In this document: positions 51,613 to 60,879 of the stretch, one piece after another
Numbering within the stretch: the stretch's first letter is position 1
Layout of the letters: every line of letters begins with the position of its first letter
DNA from: Parvularcula sp039822105
Lineage (GTDB): Bacteria > Pseudomonadota > Alphaproteobacteria > Caulobacterales > Parvularculaceae
DNA length: 64,000 nucleotides
NCBI GenBank assembly: GCA_039822105.1
Contig: JBCBMW010000001.1
Location: forward strand, 1-64,000
Reading direction: 5' to 3'
Notes under the pieces: model-generated
Told to the model about the DNA's origin: nothing
Databases searched by the model: none
The model's input: the letters and a program-made list of their open reading frames with translations, nothing else
Translations under genes and position numbers: made by a program

Positions 51613-53415
51613 TCAGCCCGCTGCGGAAACTTGGGGACCTGTCTGCGGAGAATTGAGGACGGCTCCAGCCGCCTCACGCAGCACATCGAGCCGCACGGGC
51701 TTGGTCACATAGGCGGCAAAGCCCTGGGCCAGGTAGCCGTCGATTTCGTCAGGCATAGCATGGGCCGACACAGCGATCACAGGCGCCAAACCGCCCTCTG
51801 CATAGTCGGCCTTGAGCCGCTGCAGCACCTCCACCCCGTCCATCTCAGGCATCGAGATATCGAGAAGGACGAGGTCAAACTGATCAGCGGCATAAAGCTC
51901 AAGACCCTCCGCGCCAGAATGGGCGACGACGGAGGTGGCGCCGAGACGATTGAGCATGGACCTGAGGACCGCGAGGTTGACCGGGTTGTCATCGATCGCA
52001 AGCACCTTGAGACCTTCAAGCTCTTTGATCGGTGATGACGCACGCGGCAGCTCACCTTGGCTTGCGGCGGCCCCTTGCGGCAGAGAAAGACCAATGTGGA
52101 ACGTCGAGCCTCGACCAAGGGTGGAGGTGACGCTCAGTGTACCTCCCATCGCTTCAACGAGCCCTTGTGTGATCGTCAGGCCAAGACCGCTGCCGCCATA
52201 GCGCCGGGTCGTTGAGCTATCCGCTTGCGTGAACGGTTGGAACACGCGGCCGACCTGTTCCTCATCCATCCCAATGCCTGTATCCGCGACGGTCACAACA
52301 AAGGCATCGCCGCCCCGTTGGGGGGCCGTCACGGTGATATGCACCGAGCCTTCTTTGGTGAACTTCACAGCGTTGCCGGCCAGGTTGTGCAAAGCCTGAA
52401 CGAGGCGATGCTCATCACCGACCCGCATGTCAGCCACACCCAAGTCGAAGGTCATACCAAAGCTGAGGTCTTTGCTCTCCGCTTCGGCCGCGTGAAGGCG
52501 TGTGACACGATCAAGAACACTCTTGAGGCTGAATGGTTTGTGCTCAAGCACGATCTTACCAGCCTCAATCTTCGACGCATCGAGCACGTCATTGAGGAGA
52601 ACCATCAGAAGATCGCTGGCCTGTTGCATCACAGCGATATGCCCCTTGGCGTTCTCCGACAACTCTTCTGCATCCAACGCCTGGGCCATGCCGATGATGC
52701 CATTCATCGGTGTCCGGATTTCATGGCTCAACGTGGCGAGGAATTGCGATTTGGCGAGGCTCGCGCTTTCCGCCACGCGGCTGCGCTCTTCTGCTGCCAC
52801 CTGGGCGTGCCGAAGGGCGAGACTGTTGCGGCTGTAGGTTTTGAAAGCAAGAACCAAATGCGCCGTATACGATGTTGTTGCCCAAAGAAGGACCACGACC
52901 AACACCCAGTCGATCCGCGGCTGGCCAAAGAAGTGGAGCATAGGCAGGGTAAAGAGCAACACCATAGGCGGGATGAAGCCGCTTAAGAAAACCCCGCGCT
53001 CATGGTGGGTATGCAGAACAGCGTGGAGCATCGAACCAGCGAGCCACAGCATCGCCATGATCTGGTACTCTTGCTCACCCGCGAACCATGCGCATGCCCC
53101 CACCATCGCGTAGGCGCACCCCGCCTGAACGATCGACAGACGAACAGACAGCAGCTCGCGCTCCGTTATCGACGTTCGTGACCGGGGGGTGAGCACGCAA
53201 GTCCGCCAGACAAAGTGGTCGAGCGTTTGGCTGCAAAGCACAATGATGGACGCAATGATCGGCAGCCATCCGTCATGCGCGAGGAACAGGAACGTCAAAC
53301 CGCAAGCGGCAAGCACCATACGGATGCCGAGCTGGGCCCGCCGTGCCACGCCCGCCGCCTTGATACCAAGGAAGCGTTCCTCGTCCGTCACCTGAATGGC
53401 GGAGGTCCCAAGCAC
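51613..53415 (-). CDS. Hybrid sensor histidine kinase/response regulator
   Basis: A 600-residue inner-membrane kinase. Six hydrophobic segments fill about residues 28-195 with no large periplasmic domain. HisKA follows with LATLSHEIRTPMNGIIGMAQ (phospho-acceptor His), then the ATPase domain (HNLAGNAVKFTKEG, DTGIGMDEEQ, GGSGLGLTITQGLVEAMGG) and a C-terminal receiver (VLAIDDNPVNLAVLR, LVLLDISMPEMDG, YVTKPVRLD). The start is GTG 53415 or possibly GTG 53391. The output partner (phosphotransfer protein) is not nearby. Confidence 0.93.
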   Translation of the reverse strand: MLGTSAIQVTDEERFLGIKAAGVARRAQLGIRMVLAACGLTFLFLAHDGWLPIIASIIVLCSQTLDHFVWRTCVLTPRSRTSITERELLSVRLSIVQAGCAYAMVGACAWFAGEQEYQIMAMLWLAGSMLHAVLHTHHERGVFLSGFIPPMVLLFTLPMLHFFGQPRIDWVLVVVLLWATTSYTAHLVLAFKTYSRNSLALRHAQVAAEERSRVAESASLAKSQFLATLSHEIRTPMNGIIGMAQALDAEELSENAKGHIAVMQQASDLLMVLLNDVLDASKIEAGKIVLEHKPFSLKSVLDRVTRLHAAEAESKDLSFGMTFDLGVADMRVGDEHRLVQALHNLAGNAVKFTKEGSVHITVTAPQRGGDAFVVTVADTGIGMDEEQVGRVFQPFTQADSSTTRRYGGSGLGLTITQGLVEAMGGTLSVTSTLGRGSTFHIGLSLPQGAAASQGELPRASSPIKELEGLKVLAIDDNPVNLAVLRSMLNRLGATSVVAHSGAEGLELYAADQFDLVLLDISMPEMDGVEVLQRLKADYAEGGLAPVIAVSAHAMPDEIDGYLAQGFAAYVTKPVRLDVLREAAGAVLNSPQTGPQVSAAG

Positions 53416-53518
53416 AACAACTGCCCCAATACTCTGGAAAGATTATGGGGAAGTATGCGTTAAGGGCAGCTGAAACTGCTCATTACAGCTTTCAATAATG
53501 GCGAATGCTGCACTGCAA

Positions 53519-54811
53519 CTATGCGCCAAAGGGATCTTTCACCAAGATCACGTCTTCCCGCTCAGGCGAGGTCGACAAGAGAACCACCGGCCGCTCGACG
53601 AGCTCTTCGATGCGCCTGACATACTTCACGGCTTCAGCGGGAAGGTCTGCCCAAGAGCGAGCCCCGGCCGTTGAGCCTTCCCAGCCTGGCAGGGTCTCAT
53701 AGATCGGCTTGGCCTTGGCCTGCGCCTCGGTCGAGGCTGGCAGGTAGCCATAGGTCTCGCCGTCGATCTCATAACCGACGCAAACGTCGAGGGTTTCCAT
53801 CCCGTCGAGAACATCAAGCTTGGTGAGGGCGATCCCGTCGATGCCCGCGACCATGAGGCTTTGCCGCACCAGCGCCGCATCGAACCAGCCGCAGCGACGC
53901 TCCCTGCCTGTGACCGTACCGAACTCGTGGCCTTTCTCGCCGAGATGCCGCCCGATCTCATCGTCAAGCTCTGTCGGAAACGGGCCAGAGCCCACCCGTG
54001 TGGTGTAGGCTTTGACGATACCAAGCCCGTAGGCTTCGCCGGCCACGCCAAGGCCTGTGCCCGTGGCCGCTTGGCCAGCCACCGTGTTCGATGACGTGAC
54101 ATAGGGATAGGTGCCGTGGTCGACATCGAGCAGCATGCCTTGCGCACCTTCGAAAAGGATCCGCTTTCCGGCTTTGCGCGCCTCGTCGAGCAGCTGCCAG
54201 ACCGGCGTGACGAAGGGCAGAAGGCTCTCCGCTGCCACTTTCAATGTGTCGAGTACGGATGATGCGTCCAGCGGCTCTGCGCCAAAGCCGACCCGCAAAG
54301 CGTTGTGGTGAGTCAAAAGGCGTTCAATCCGGGGGCCGAGCGCATCGAGATCGTGCAGATCCGAGACTCGGATCGCGCGGCGGCCCACTTTGTCCTCGTA
54401 GGCAGGGCCAATGCCGCGGCCTGTCGTTCCGATCTTGCCTTTGCCGGCCGCCTCTTCGCGCAGGCGATCAAGCTCGCCGTGGAGCGGCAGGATGAGGCAA
54501 GCATTCTCAGCCACCGCGAGGTTCACCGGGCTGATCTTCACCCCTTGGCTTTCAAGGAGCTCGACTTCCTTTTTGAAGGCGAGCGGGTCGATCACCACGC
54601 CGCTGCCTATCACCGACAGCTTGCCCTCGCGCACGATGCCCGATGGCAGGAGAGAGAGCTTATAGACCTTGCCGTCGATGACGAGCGTGTGCCCCGCATT
54701 GTGGCCGCCCTGAAAGCGCGCGACGACATCCGCCCGCGCCGAAAGCCAATCCACAATCTTGCCTTTGCCCTCGTCACCCCACTGGGCGCCGATCACCGAC
54801 ACATGGGCCAT
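53519..54811 (-). CDS. purA: Adenylosuccinate synthetase
   Basis: GTP-dependent enzyme joining IMP and aspartate on the way to AMP. The 430-residue protein starts MAHVSVIGAQWGDEGKGKIV, which is the phosphate-binding loop, followed by QGGHNAGHT, the TTGRGIGPAYEDK IMP loop, FEGAQGMLLDVDHGTYPYVT and GRERRCGWFD. ATG 54811 begins the family homology; the open frame at 54832 is an extension. Confidence 0.98.
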   Translation of the reverse strand: MAHVSVIGAQWGDEGKGKIVDWLSARADVVARFQGGHNAGHTLVIDGKVYKLSLLPSGIVREGKLSVIGSGVVIDPLAFKKEVELLESQGVKISPVNLAVAENACLILPLHGELDRLREEAAGKGKIGTTGRGIGPAYEDKVGRRAIRVSDLHDLDALGPRIERLLTHHNALRVGFGAEPLDASSVLDTLKVAAESLLPFVTPVWQLLDEARKAGKRILFEGAQGMLLDVDHGTYPYVTSSNTVAGQAATGTGLGVAGEAYGLGIVKAYTTRVGSGPFPTELDDEIGRHLGEKGHEFGTVTGRERRCGWFDAALVRQSLMVAGIDGIALTKLDVLDGMETLDVCVGYEIDGETYGYLPASTEAQAKAKPIYETLPGWEGSTAGARSWADLPAEAVKYVRRIEELVERPVVLLSTSPEREDVILVKDPFGA

Positions 54812-54912
54812 GCCAACATCTCCTTCGCGCAAGACGCGGCCCTAGGCCCTCACGCCGCGAAAGAGAAGTGCTGGTTATGCGGGTTGTGGGAGAGCGTGAT
54901 CGCGAGGACGAC

Positions 54913-55920
54913 TTACCGGGTGATCGCAGGCGCGCACTCACGCCCGAGGTCGACGAGACTGATCAGACCGTCGACACAGGCCCATTGGGTCGGTTCATGT
55001 CCGTAGATGATTGTCGCGTCCGTGCGTTGATCAGCAAGGGTCTGCAGGGCCGCGAGGCTGGCAACCGCGTCATCCCGCGAAGCCACTGATCCCGATGGAA
55101 TTTGTAAGGACAGATTGGCCCGGAGATGCGCGGCGTCAAAGGTGAGCAAGAACATGTCCGTCTCGAGCTCCAGCACAGCAGAGATATGCCCTTTGGTGTG
55201 GCCCGGCGTCTCGAACAAAAGCAGGGACCCATCACCAAAGACATCAAAGCTCTGCCCAAGAGCAGGGTCCGGGTGCCATCGCTCATCGATCACCAGCGCA
55301 TTCATGTCGCGCGCGAGCATCTCGGGCGGGACCCCATAGAGGGCGCGAAACGGGCTCTGAAGATCCTCCAAAGACTTGGTTGTGACCGCCACAGGGGCCC
55401 CGGTGTAGCGAAGCAACGCATCCAACCCGCTGATGTGATCGCCATGCAAGTGAGACGCGATGATGTAGCGAACGTCCTCTCCACGCACGCCCAGGGTCTC
55501 CAGCTGTGAGACCAGATCATCGCCGGGCTCATGTCGGCAGGGCACCCAGTAGATGGGGCGCAGACCATAGGCACACTCCCCCGCCCTAAGCCCGGTATCA
55601 AGAACAACAACACCCTGTTCAGGGTGCCGAACCATGTAAGCGACCGACGGCACCCACTGGGCCTTTTTCAGATGGTCAGGCAAACCGGCTGCCTGCTGAT
55701 CGATCAGTATGTAAGCGGGAGCCTGCACCCACCCGGTGACGAACGCGTAGGCCTCAATACCGCTATCATACGTATGCTGATTTTTCCCCTCTGTCGCAGG
55801 CGATAGTGGCGGCTGGACCAGCGTGACTGTCCCGATCGGTCGCCACACCGCGCAGCCAAGAAGCGGAAAAGCCGCCAACGCCGCAATGACAACCACCAAC
55901 AACGATTTTTTGATGCCCAC
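54913..55920 (-). CDS. Lactonase-like metallo-beta-lactamase-fold lipoprotein
   Basis: A 335-residue MBL-fold hydrolase with zinc motif SHLHGDHISG, the later His in ETPGHTKGH, bridging Asp in TFDAAHL and the last His in IIYGHEPTQW. This arrangement is that of AHL lactonases (AiiA group). It begins with a lipoprotein signal (FPLLGC, Cys23) after a GTG start, so it would be anchored in the envelope, not cytosolic like AiiA. It is divergent from a LysR gene. Lactone specificity is inferred. Confidence 0.78.
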   Translation of the reverse strand: MGIKKSLLVVVIAALAAFPLLGCAVWRPIGTVTLVQPPLSPATEGKNQHTYDSGIEAYAFVTGWVQAPAYILIDQQAAGLPDHLKKAQWVPSVAYMVRHPEQGVVVLDTGLRAGECAYGLRPIYWVPCRHEPGDDLVSQLETLGVRGEDVRYIIASHLHGDHISGLDALLRYTGAPVAVTTKSLEDLQSPFRALYGVPPEMLARDMNALVIDERWHPDPALGQSFDVFGDGSLLLFETPGHTKGHISAVLELETDMFLLTFDAAHLRANLSLQIPSGSVASRDDAVASLAALQTLADQRTDATIIYGHEPTQWACVDGLISLVDLGRECAPAITR

Positions 55921-55979
55921 ACCACGCTCTTTCTCTGAACCGTTGCCTGGACATTGCGAGCGATCGTATCATATGAAAA

Positions 55980-55994
55980 ATGCATAGCATGCAT
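55980..55994. promoter_or_regulatory. Possible LysR operator between lactonase and LysR genes
   Basis: ATGCAT-AGC-ATGCAT, two self-complementary hexamers around a 3-nt spacer, lies 22 nt before the LysR start. It contains a T-N11-A arrangement in an AT-rich divergent gap of 96 bases. Plausible as an autoregulatory site. Confidence 0.4.
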
Positions 55995-56016
55995 CTAACG
56001 AATACATCTTTGATAT

Positions 56017-56934
56017 ATGAAGCGGCTCGAAGACCTCGATCTCAACCTGTTGATCTTGCTTCACTGGTTGCTCGAAGAGAAAAGCGTCAGCCGGGCGGCG
56101 GGACGCATTGGCATCTCACAGCCGGCGGCAAGCCGTGGGCTTCAGAGGCTACGCGACGCGTATGCTGACGAACTGCTTGTTCGGTCAGGTCGCGGGTATG
56201 TTCTGTCGCGCCTCGCCACCTCCATCGCATCCGATCTCGCCGCAAGTGTCGGCCTGTTGCGCCGTGTCGCCAACGCGAAGGCCGAATTCCGTCCAGCCCA
56301 TAGCCAAGACACAGTGGTCATTGCCGCCAATGACTACCTCGCGCGGATCTGCTCCCAGGCGTGGATCGAGAGCATTGCGCCGCACGCTCCCTCCATGGCG
56401 TCGACATGGCGTCCCTTGGAACCGGCGGTCTTGGGAGAACTTGCTGCGGGTACGGTGGACTTTGTTGCGATCCCCGACGCCGCTCGCGCCAACATTCCTG
56501 AAGCAGCGTTGCTGCAGGACCTCGTGAGCAAGCCCTTGATCAAGGATCGTTTTGTAGTTTTTGGTCGATCGTCACATGTCATCTTCAAGAAAAGGCCGCT
56601 GACGGCAGAAGCCTTGGCGGATCACAACAGCGTGCTTGTTTCGCCGTCGGGATCTGGTCCGGCAATCCTCGATAAAGCTCTTCAATCGCAAGGACTCACC
56701 CGCCGCGTTGTACACCGAACATCTGGGTTTACGCACGCAGCGGATCTGGCACTGGCAGCGAACATGATTGCTGTGTTGCCAGAGCGCTTGGCGCAGGAGC
56801 AATCAAAAGGACGCTATGCGCCTTTGCCCCTCGACGAGGAGCAGCTGAACAGCAGTCTTGTCTGGCATGCTTCACGAACGAGCGATGAAAGCCACCGCTG
56901 GATCCGCCAGCAGCTCTTTAATCACTTCGCATAG
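56017..56934 (+). CDS. LysR-family regulator (NodD/LinR-like)
   Basis: A 305-residue transcription factor with N-terminal DLNLLILLHWLLEEKSVSRA and the helix-turn-helix AAGRIGISQPAASRGLQRLR, the NodD/SyrM-like form of the family. The C-terminal effector domain follows (VVIAANDYLARICSQAW). Divergent from the lactonase-like lipoprotein gene, which it probably controls. Confidence 0.88.
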   Translation: MKRLEDLDLNLLILLHWLLEEKSVSRAAGRIGISQPAASRGLQRLRDAYADELLVRSGRGYVLSRLATSIASDLAASVGLLRRVANAKAEFRPAHSQDTVVIAANDYLARICSQAWIESIAPHAPSMASTWRPLEPAVLGELAAGTVDFVAIPDAARANIPEAALLQDLVSKPLIKDRFVVFGRSSHVIFKKRPLTAEALADHNSVLVSPSGSGPAILDKALQSQGLTRRVVHRTSGFTHAADLALAANMIAVLPERLAQEQSKGRYAPLPLDEEQLNSSLVWHASRTSDESHRWIRQQLFNHFA

Positions 56935-56946
56935 GGATGATGCTGC

Positions 56947-57423
56947 CTACTGTGTGGCCTCGGCCCAAGCTTCGATGAGGTCGTCGTAGCTTTCTGGTTG
57001 GTGGTCATAGACCAGAGGCCCTGGCTCTGGTCGGAAACCTGGCATGGATGACGCGGCCCAGAGATGACCGACGGGCACGAGCCAGCTTGTGTCATCGAGA
57101 GTGCCTGCCTTGATGTTCACCGTGTCCCGCTCAGGACGCTGATGGATCAAACGGCTGCCGCAGGAGGGGCAAAAGAGGCCCTCCACCGGCGGGGCGTGCG
57201 GATCAGGCCGCGTGGCCACGCCCGTCACCCCGCGGATCACAACGCTCTCCTTTGGCACACGGAGGGACATACCAAAAGCGCTCGAAGACTGTTTCTGACA
57301 CTCCGTACAGTGACAGGCGTAGAGGGTCAGCGGCTTGGCATGCACCTCATAGCGCACCGCCCCGCACTGACAGCCGCCGGTGAGCGGGAGCGGCGGGATT
57401 TTGATCCTAGGCTGATCACTCAT
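56947..57423 (-). CDS. GFA-family zinc protein
   Basis: A 158-residue protein of the Gfa/CENP-V fold, once named glutathione-dependent formaldehyde-activating. Zinc-binding Cys groups are GGCQCGAVRYEV, CHCTECQK and FCPSCGSRLI. The substrate is unknown for most members. Its start overlaps the end of the M28 peptidase gene by 8 nt. Confidence 0.88.
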   Translation of the reverse strand: MSDQPRIKIPPLPLTGGCQCGAVRYEVHAKPLTLYACHCTECQKQSSSAFGMSLRVPKESVVIRGVTGVATRPDPHAPPVEGLFCPSCGSRLIHQRPERDTVNIKAGTLDDTSWLVPVGHLWAASSMPGFRPEPGPLVYDHQPESYDDLIEAWAEATQ

Positions 57424-59068
57424 CGGCCATGGGACCACCGAACGCCGTGCCAAAAAAGTCACCGGCGAACCAGGTCGGGGCCTCGTCCATATCGGCGACA
57501 TTGGCGATGATGCCGGTGTTGAGCTTGGCGAAACGTTCGAGCTGATCAAACATCACAAGGTCAAGCTCGTCTGAGGGCTTATGGTAATGGGTTGCGAGAA
57601 ACGCCGGAAACTCTTCCGCACCGCGACCACCGAAGCCGACAAACAAAAAGAGCGAGGGCACCCCCTGTTTGACGAAACTGTAGTGATCCGACCGGGTGAA
57701 AAGCCCCTGCTCGGGCACAGGATCTGGCGTCAGCTGCACCCCGAGGGCGCCGGTGGCCTCAGCCACAACAGGCCCAAGGGTCGAACGCTCCGCCCCAAAA
57801 CCAATCAAATCCTCAAACGCATAGGTGAGGATGGGCATATCGAGGTTGATATTCGCCGCATACCGCGTGTCCGCCACGGGATTGTGGCGGGCGAGGTAGT
57901 CCGATCCCAGAAGACCCTTCTCCTCAGCCGTAACGGCCGCAAAAAGAACCGGGCGAGCAGGCGGATCCGCGGCCAAGACGGTGGCCGCTTCGAGGAGAGA
58001 AGCCACGCCAACCGCGTTGTCCATCGCGCCGTTGTGGATCCGATCATCGCCAACGCCGCTCACACCCACATGATCGAGGTGAGCGGTCACCACGACGAGC
58101 TCATCAGTAAGCGAAGGGTCCGTACCCGGCAAAAGTCCCACAACGTTGGGGCTTTCAAAATCAAGAACGCTGTTGTCGAAGCGCATCGAGACCCGAAGCC
58201 CCGTGTCAAAGGCCTCCATAAGGCCCTCGTCGATTTCAGCCGTAGCGGCAACCTCTTGCCAGTCCTGACCTATACTGGCGAACAGCTTGGTGGCCCCAAT
58301 CTGTCCCATGATCAGACCACCGATAATGTTCGGCGCGTTGGAATGGGCATCGCCCTCCGCGTTCACCCACCGCAAGGTCGCAGCCCGCGCTGCACTCGCA
58401 GCAAAGGACTGAAATGTCCGGCGCTCTTCTTCGAAACTTGGTAGCAAAAGGCGAATGACGCCCACCGCGCCCTGCTCTGACGCCATCCGGTTTTGCACGC
58501 TGCGGTAATGCGCAAGCTCTTCAGACGGAAGGAATTTGGGGGCGCCCCAGATGAGCGCGACGACTTTACCGTCGACATCGATATCGGCGTAGTCATCGCG
58601 GCCATACTTGTCCGAGACAAAGCCGTAACCAGCGAAAACCACCGGCACATCGTCCAGGGTCGCCGTGATATGGGTCGAGGCGCCAAGGAAGTCTGTGTTC
58701 GCCTCCCATTCAACCTCGTCGCCGCCAGTCATCGACACCATGGCGCCGCCATAGAGATTGGATTTGAACGCGCGGAAGGTCACGTTCTGGAAGTAGCTGT
58801 CATCGTCGCCCACCGGGCGGAGGCCCAGTTCGCCGAACCGCTCTGCGACATAATCCGCCGCCAGGTCGTAGCCAGGCTCGCCGGCCTCACGCCCCTCCAG
58901 TTCATCGCTCGCAAGGTAGGCCACGTCAGCCTTGAGCCGTTCGATGACCGAGGGATCACTCGCCTCGCTGACCGTCTGCGGCTCAAAAGCTGCCAAGTCC
59001 TGGGTTTGCGGCGCGTTTCCGCAAGCGGCTGCGACAGCGGCCAATCCTATGATGAAGGGAAATCTCAT
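57416..59068 (-). CDS. M28-family metallopeptidase lipoprotein
   Basis: A 550-residue envelope aminopeptidase-type enzyme. Lipobox AAAC (Cys16). A protease-associated insert lies between the two halves of the catalytic domain. Zinc ligands are visible in VTAHLDHVGV (His), HNGAMDNAVGVASLLE (bridging Asp) and VTAEEKGLLGSDY (catalytic and metal Glu), with INLDMP and ATHYHKPSDEL giving the later Asp and His. ATG 59068 chosen by the signal peptide; the frame extends to 59200 in the divergent gap. Confidence 0.9.
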   Translation of the reverse strand: MRFPFIIGLAAVAAACGNAPQTQDLAAFEPQTVSEASDPSVIERLKADVAYLASDELEGREAGEPGYDLAADYVAERFGELGLRPVGDDDSYFQNVTFRAFKSNLYGGAMVSMTGGDEVEWEANTDFLGASTHITATLDDVPVVFAGYGFVSDKYGRDDYADIDVDGKVVALIWGAPKFLPSEELAHYRSVQNRMASEQGAVGVIRLLLPSFEEERRTFQSFAASAARAATLRWVNAEGDAHSNAPNIIGGLIMGQIGATKLFASIGQDWQEVAATAEIDEGLMEAFDTGLRVSMRFDNSVLDFESPNVVGLLPGTDPSLTDELVVVTAHLDHVGVSGVGDDRIHNGAMDNAVGVASLLEAATVLAADPPARPVLFAAVTAEEKGLLGSDYLARHNPVADTRYAANINLDMPILTYAFEDLIGFGAERSTLGPVVAEATGALGVQLTPDPVPEQGLFTRSDHYSFVKQGVPSLFLFVGFGGRGAEEFPAFLATHYHKPSDELDLVMFDQLERFAKLNTGIIANVADMDEAPTWFAGDFFGTAFGGPMADE

Positions 59069-59173
59069 CGCGTCTTTTGATTTATCCAAGTGATCCAAGA
59101 CGCTGCCCCTAGCACAGGGGGTGCGTCTCGCCAGCCGCTTGCGAGCAGTTGTGAGGCGAACTACGCCGCGGTG

Positions 59174-60151
59174 ATGTCTCACTCCATCGCTCCTCCCCAA
59201 GAACCCAATCGTGCCGATTGGCTAATGTGGGCAGCGGTTGCGTTCGTCGGAGGCTCCGCGCCGGCTGCGATCAATGTCGCGATCGAAGGCGCGCCGCCAG
59301 CGATCATCGCCGGCGTCAGGCTGTGGCTCGCGACCCTCGTCTTGGTTGCTTTCACGCTGGGAACGGGACGGCCCCTCTTAGGCATGAAGACCAAAGGTGA
59401 CGCGGTGGCCTGGGCCTATGCGGCCGCTGCAGGGGCAACGGGTTACGCCCTGCCTTTCACGCTTTTTCCGCTGGCCCAGCTCGAGGTCTCGTCGATCATG
59501 GCAGGGATCTTCATGTCCTTCCTGCCTGTGATCACGGTGCTGGTCGCAGCCGCCTTTGCGGGGGAACCGCTGACGAAGCGATCACTAGCTGGGGTGCTGG
59601 TCGGCACGGTCGGTGTTCTGATCTTGATCGGCCCTGCCGCGCTGACCGGCGCCGAGGGCACGCTCTATGGTCAAGCGCTATTGATGCTTGCCATCCTTGG
59701 TTATGCGGCGACGGGCATCGTCATGCGCCGGGCGCCAGAAGTCCCCGTGCGAAGCTTCACCACTGCGATGATGCTGTGCTCGGCCGTCATAACGACACCG
59801 CCAATGTTCTTTGCCGATTGGAGCGCGGTGAATGGCCAGGGCCTATGGGCGCTGGCCTATTTGGGCCTGGGTCCGACCGGCCTGACCGCGATTTGCGTGG
59901 TCACAGTGGTCCGCAGAGCCGGCGCGAGTTTTCTTTCCACGAGCGCTTACGTCGCGCCGGTGGTCTCTGTCGTCTTAGGGATCTTCATCTTTTCAGAAGC
60001 CTTCACGCTCAACCAAGCTGTCGGCCTTCTGACGATCTTCCTCGGCATCTCACTGACGCGCGGCGTCTTCGCCCGACTTCAAAAAGAGATCTTGCCCCGG
60101 ATCATCGTGACGGCGTTCCCCAACAGAAGAACCCGGTCACCCGACGAGTAA
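59174..60151 (+). CDS. EamA-family (DMT) transporter
   Basis: A 325-residue protein with ten hydrophobic helices in two EamA repeats (WAAVAFVGGSAPAAINVAIE; ALLMLAILGYAATGIVMRRA). It probably exports a metabolite; substrate not predictable. The charged C-terminus (RIIVTAFPNRRTRSPDE) is encoded opposite the end of the PhzF gene: the two convergent genes overlap by 73 bases. Confidence 0.87.
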   Translation: MSHSIAPPQEPNRADWLMWAAVAFVGGSAPAAINVAIEGAPPAIIAGVRLWLATLVLVAFTLGTGRPLLGMKTKGDAVAWAYAAAAGATGYALPFTLFPLAQLEVSSIMAGIFMSFLPVITVLVAAAFAGEPLTKRSLAGVLVGTVGVLILIGPAALTGAEGTLYGQALLMLAILGYAATGIVMRRAPEVPVRSFTTAMMLCSAVITTPPMFFADWSAVNGQGLWALAYLGLGPTGLTAICVVTVVRRAGASFLSTSAYVAPVVSVVLGIFIFSEAFTLNQAVGLLTIFLGISLTRGVFARLQKEILPRIIVTAFPNRRTRSPDE

Positions 60152-60879
60152 CAAACGGCATCCCCGCCCCGGGCACTGGCCTGGTGCGCGGTGAGCTCTG
60201 TCTTCCCAAGCCGCTCAGCCCAGAACGGCGTCAGCATAGCGTGGGTGGAGCCGGTGAAGGGATCCTCCGGGATACCAATCGACGGAGCAAACAGCCTGCT
60301 GACAAAATCGATATCCTGACCGCGCGCGGTCACGCAGACCTCATCCGACGGCACCACCTCGCTGAGCTTTTCGATCGCTGCGAGGTTCGGCGTCAGCCCG
60401 CGCACCTCTTCTTCTGTTCCGTAAACGGCAAGAAGGAAGAGACGACCAGCGTAAAGCTCCAGGGGCTCAGCACCAAGTGCGGCTCCCACCGCCGGGTGCA
60501 GCTCCACTGGCCCCGGCGGATCAGCGGGGAGATCGAGGGTGTAGCTACTATCGCGCCGCTCGACATGAAGAGGGCCCGACTTGGTCTCAAATGTCAGGCG
60601 CTCAGACGTCTCGCCAAGCTCTGTGTACAAAACATGAGCCGAGGCGAGGGTCGCATGGCCACAAAGCGGCACTTCCGCTGCGGGCGTGAACCAGCGCAGA
60701 TCATAGTGCCCCTCACCTCGCTTCACGAGGTACGCGGTCTCAGCGAGGTTATGCTCAGCCGCGATCTTGGCCAGCACGTCGTCAGGCAACCAGGCATCGA
60801 GCATCATGACCGCTGCGGGGTTGCCAGCAAAAGGTTGATCAGTGAACGCATCGACCTGAAAGAAATCATGGGACGTCAT
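60079..60879 (-). CDS. PhzF-family isomerase
   Basis: A 266-residue PhzF/diaminopimelate-epimerase-fold enzyme. Family marks: QVDAFTDQPFAGNPAAV, HNLAETAYLV with the catalytic Glu, RWFTPAAEVPLCGHATLASA and EDPFTGSTHAML. Most members are isomerases of unknown substrate. It overlaps EamA by 73 nt at the 3' end, and its ATG overlaps the stop of the TerB/DnaJ gene. Confidence 0.9.
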   Translation of the reverse strand: MTSHDFFQVDAFTDQPFAGNPAAVMMLDAWLPDDVLAKIAAEHNLAETAYLVKRGEGHYDLRWFTPAAEVPLCGHATLASAHVLYTELGETSERLTFETKSGPLHVERRDSSYTLDLPADPPGPVELHPAVGAALGAEPLELYAGRLFLLAVYGTEEEVRGLTPNLAAIEKLSEVVPSDEVCVTARGQDIDFVSRLFAPSIGIPEDPFTGSTHAMLTPFWAERLGKTELTAHQASARGGDAVCYSSGDRVLLLGNAVTMIRGKISF

